Origin: a virus | Virus record (IMG/VR): IMGVR_UViG_3300045118_000117 | Span: 1-23,263 of that record | Reading direction: 5' to 3' (one strand) | DNA length: 23,263 nucleotides | In this document: piece after piece, positions 21,033 through 23,263 of the stretch | How positions within the stretch are numbered: the stretch's first letter is position 1 | How the letters are laid out: each line of letters begins with the position of its first letter | The notes under the pieces: model-generated | Told to the model about the DNA's origin: nothing | The model's database searches: none | What the model saw: only the letters and a program-made list of their open reading frames with translations | Position numbers and translations under genes: made by a program

Positions 21033-22738
21033 GAGAATATACAGAACGCTCTATTGTTATCGGAGATTTACACATTCCATTCCAAAATAAACAAATTGTT
21101 GATTTGGTAGTGCAAGATTTCATTCCATATTTCAATCCGCATATTGTTTTCATCAATGGCGACCTTCTTGATTGTTGGGAAATTTCCAAATTTGAAAAAC
21201 CATTAAATATACATAGCCGTTTGAGAGATGAAATTTTACAGACAAATATATTTTTGAGAGATTTAAGAAAAAAAGCCCCAAGAGCAAAAATTATTTATAT
21301 TTTTGGCAATCACGAATTTAGATTTGAAAAATTCATATCCAAAAATGCAAAAGAATTATATGGATTATCTGGTCTTTCATTGGAAGAACAACTTAATTTA
21401 GATAAATTAAAAATTCAGGCAATCAATAATCATCAAAGAGAAAATTATTTTAGATATGGCAAATTGTTGATTGGTCATTTTAATAAGGCAAATAAACATT
21501 GCTTATTAGAAGATACAGAAATTTTAACAAAGAATGGATGGAAAAAAATTGATACCATAAATGAAAATGATATAATAATAAATGTTGTTCAAAAAATTGG
21601 CGAACCATCACTTTCTATTGCCGAGGATAAAGTAATCAAAAAATATATTTATGGAGGACAAAATGAAGTTTATTTTGTTGGTGGGAAAAATGGAGCAGTA
21701 TTTGATTTCGTGGTTACGCCAGAACACGAATTGATTTATAGAAGCAGTAAAAGAAAGGGATATATTTTCAAAGATAAAGCAAAAAATGTTTTCAAAAGAA
21801 AAATGGCAGGAACAATTTTACCAGTTGCCACTCAAAGTAATTTGCCAGAATATAACATTAAAGATGATTTATTAAAATTGATTGCTTGGATTATCACAGA
21901 AGGACACTTTCGGCAAAAATACAATTATATTTATATTTATCAAAATGAGGGTTCTAAAAGTAAAGAAATTAAAAAAATCTTAATTACTCTTAAAATTTCT
22001 TTTACTATCCAAAAAAAATATAATAAAAATGGAAAAAAACATATAGTATTTAATTTGGGAAGAAACAAGGATATTTTATCACTTATAAACAAAAAAATTA
22101 TTCCCGATTGGGCATTCCAATTAAGCGATAGACAAACAAAATTATTTATTGATGAATTGATTAAGGGAGACGGGCATAAGGGCAAAAAAGAAAAAATAGG
22201 AAGTTATTTTTCGGGAAGCGAAGAATTGATAGACAAATTACAAATTTTAGCCATAACTCACGGATTATGTGCCAACAAAACTATTATAAATTCTAAACCG
22301 AATAAAACTTATTCTTTATATTTTTCAGATAGGCAATGGAGGCATTTATCTCAATATATTGAATTACAGAATGTTAATCAGAAAGTATGGTGTGTTTCCA
22401 CGCTTAATGGGACGATAATAACAAGAAGAAATGGAAAGGTCATCATTGTTGGAAATTCGGGTTATACCGCTAAAAATCTTGTAGAAGAAAAAGGAATGTC
22501 GGTTATACAAAATCATACTCATAGGGGCGGAGTATCTTATAAAAGAGATTATGACCGTCTAAAAGTAGGCGTTGAGAACTTTTGTCTCTGCGACCTCAAT
22601 CCCCCATATTGTTCTATTCCAAATTGGCAAAATGGATTTTCAATAATAACAAAAGATAAAAAATCAGATTTTTTTTCTATTGAGCCAAAAATTATTGTTA
22701 AAAATAGAATTATATATAGGGGAAAAATAATAGAATAA
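21029..22738 (+). CDS. Calcineurin-like metallophosphoesterase interrupted by an intein
   Basis: This is a 569-residue precursor. The start is put at ATG 21029 because it overlaps the previous stop (ATGA); an upstream ATG at 20960 lies in another gene's frame. The host enzyme has the binuclear metal motifs GDLH (12-15), NGDLLD (43-48), GNHE (93-96), GH (149-150) and, after the intein, NHTHR (495-499; usually GHTHR). Such enzymes hydrolyse phosphoesters; phage versions are often thought to act on nucleic acids or nucleotides, but the substrate is unknown. Residues 158-476 are an intein. Splicing would join ...NKANKH to SGYTAK... and restore a protein of about 250 residues. Without splicing the last metal ligands stay separated, so activity probably depends on it. 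Confidence 0.88.
   Translation: MREYTERSIVIGDLHIPFQNKQIVDLVVQDFIPYFNPHIVFINGDLLDCWEISKFEKPLNIHSRLRDEILQTNIFLRDLRKKAPRAKIIYIFGNHEFRFEKFISKNAKELYGLSGLSLEEQLNLDKLKIQAINNHQRENYFRYGKLLIGHFNKANKHCLLEDTEILTKNGWKKIDTINENDIIINVVQKIGEPSLSIAEDKVIKKYIYGGQNEVYFVGGKNGAVFDFVVTPEHELIYRSSKRKGYIFKDKAKNVFKRKMAGTILPVATQSNLPEYNIKDDLLKLIAWIITEGHFRQKYNYIYIYQNEGSKSKEIKKILITLKISFTIQKKYNKNGKKHIVFNLGRNKDILSLINKKIIPDWAFQLSDRQTKLFIDELIKGDGHKGKKEKIGSYFSGSEELIDKLQILAITHGLCANKTIINSKPNKTYSLYFSDRQWRHLSQYIELQNVNQKVWCVSTLNGTIITRRNGKVIIVGNSGYTAKNLVEEKGMSVIQNHTHRGGVSYKRDYDRLKVGVENFCLCDLNPPYCSIPNWQNGFSIITKDKKSDFFSIEPKIIVKNRIIYRGKIIE
21500..22456 (+). mobile_element. 319-residue intein with LAGLIDADG homing endonuclease
   Basis: Block A starts at Cys158 (CLLEDTEILTKNGWKKI), block B has TPEHELIYR (Thr230, His233), the endonuclease motifs are LLKLIAWIITEGH (281-293, Glu291) and FIDELIKGDGH (373-383, Asp381), block F/G runs from VWCVSTLNGTIITRR to VIIVGN, and the +1 residue is Ser477. 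The penultimate residue is Gly rather than the usual His, a variant also known from other inteins whose end is GN|S. Both splice junction nucleophiles are intact, and both endonuclease acidic residues are present, so it looks active. It is more A-rich than the host gene, consistent with recent entry. Confidence 0.9.
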
Positions 22739-22745
22739 AATTTCA

Positions 22746-23087
22746 ATGGTGAATAAAATAAGAAAATTCAAAACTGGGGCTACAAGGGATATTGATAGCG
22801 GAAAGATTGACCCAGAGGGATATATTTCTCCAATAGTGATTAAAAGATTTGCTGAATATATGCTGAAACATCAATATCAATCAGATGGGAAAGTTAGGCA
22901 ATCAGACAACTGGCAGAAAGGAATTGGACAAGAAATTTATATGAAATCTTTATGGAGGCATTTTTTAGATTTATGGTTATTGCATAGAAAAGAAGATGGG
23001 AGTAGAGAAGATATTGAAAATGCTTGTTGTGCAATTATGTTTAATGTTATGGGATTTTTGTTTGAGGAATTAAGAAAGAAAAAATAA
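22746..23087 (+). CDS. dATP/dGTP diphosphohydrolase-like protein (DUF5664-type)
   Basis: This 113-residue protein matches the pattern of a phage family annotated as dATP/dGTP diphosphohydrolase N-terminal domain: FKTGATRDIDSGKIDPEGY (8-26), PIVIKRFAEYML (29-40), DNWQKGIGQE (54-63), LWRHFLDLW (69-77), EDIENACCAIMFNVMGFL (88-105). Enzymes of the wider all-alpha NTP-pyrophosphatase group convert dNTPs to dNMPs. Members have been discussed in nucleotide-pool remodelling by phages. It overlaps the next gene (TAATG), which also looks like a nucleotide enzyme. The catalytic role is by family resemblance only. Confidence 0.7.
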   Translation: MVNKIRKFKTGATRDIDSGKIDPEGYISPIVIKRFAEYMLKHQYQSDGKVRQSDNWQKGIGQEIYMKSLWRHFLDLWLLHRKEDGSREDIENACCAIMFNVMGFLFEELRKKK

Positions 23088-23263
23088 TGAAAATTATTTA
23101 CATAGCCGCACCATATACAAAACCAGACCCAGTGTGGAATACTCATAAAGCCGTTCAAATTGCGGAAAAAGTTTATGATGCTGGATTTATTCCTTTTATT
23201 CCCCATCTAACTCTATTATGGCATATAATAAATCCAAAACCAGAAAAGTTTTGGTATGAATAT
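23087..23263 (+). CDS. Nucleoside 2-deoxyribosyltransferase-like protein, partial
   Basis: The first 59 residues run to the window edge. The start MKIIYIAAPYT (1-11), the Asn at 18, a helix with AVQIAEKVYDAGFIPFIPHL (23-42) and LLWH (44-47) followed by WYEY are typical of the DUF4406/DUF1937 branch of the nucleoside 2-deoxyribosyltransferase-like superfamily, which cleaves N-glycosidic bonds of (deoxy)nucleosides or nucleotides. The start overlaps the stop of the preceding nucleotide gene. The catalytic Glu, usually further C-terminal, lies outside the window, so the activity cannot be judged. Confidence 0.7.
   Translation, partial: MKIIYIAAPYTKPDPVWNTHKAVQIAEKVYDAGFIPFIPHLTLLWHIINPKPEKFWYEY

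Overview
The window is part of an AT-rich tailed-phage genome (or prophage), most likely a short-tailed, podovirus-like virus. By eye GC is about 35% across the main gene block. The order of the structural genes is the main evidence: large terminase, portal, several small virion proteins, scaffold, major capsid protein of N4 gp56 type, head-tail adaptor, tail fibre-like and beta-propeller proteins, then two large proteins that look like internal (ejection) virion proteins. No tape-measure protein, tail sheath, integrase, tRNA or CRISPR array is recognisable. Most genes start with ATG after an A/T-rich leader with no clear Shine-Dalgarno sequence, which is typical of phages of Bacteroidota and of some other low-SD hosts. 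The host cannot be named from this sequence.

Positions 1-1620 are the control region. A terminator lies at the far left. Next comes a two-gene minus-strand operon (703 to 217) with its own sigma70-like promoter (772-744) and terminator (195-151). It is followed by about 900 bases with no credible gene. These bases hold a perfect DnaA-box match, a 17-bp inverted repeat around an AT-rich spacer, three copies of a GTTGC-N5-GCAAC dyad, a plus-strand promoter (1231-1259), a roughly 200-nt structured RNA (1319-1518) closed by a 13-bp helix, and two more hairpins that run up to the terminase start.

Positions 1621-19815 form one tightly packed plus-strand virion operon, with many TAATG or ATGA stop/start overlaps. 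Two strong intrinsic hairpins interrupt it, one after the capsid gene and one after a fibre-like gene. A hairpin at 7344-7369 with an anti-SD-like loop buries the first possible start of the scaffold gene. The 479-residue fibre protein joins a six-bladed Kelch-like propeller to nine copies of an 18-20 residue repeat.

Positions 19778-23263 hold accessory and lysis genes. They encode a small basic protein, a KhpA-like KH-domain RNA-binding protein, a holin, a 53-residue CxxC membrane protein nested between holin and phosphoesterase, a calcineurin-like metallophosphoesterase split by a 319-residue LAGLIDADG intein inside its catalytic region, a dATP/dGTP-diphosphohydrolase-like protein, and the start of a nucleoside 2-deoxyribosyltransferase-like protein that runs off the right edge. 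The most unusual items are the structured leader RNA, the intein in a phosphoesterase, the phage KH protein that shares a leader element with a virion gene, and the double-repeat fibre.
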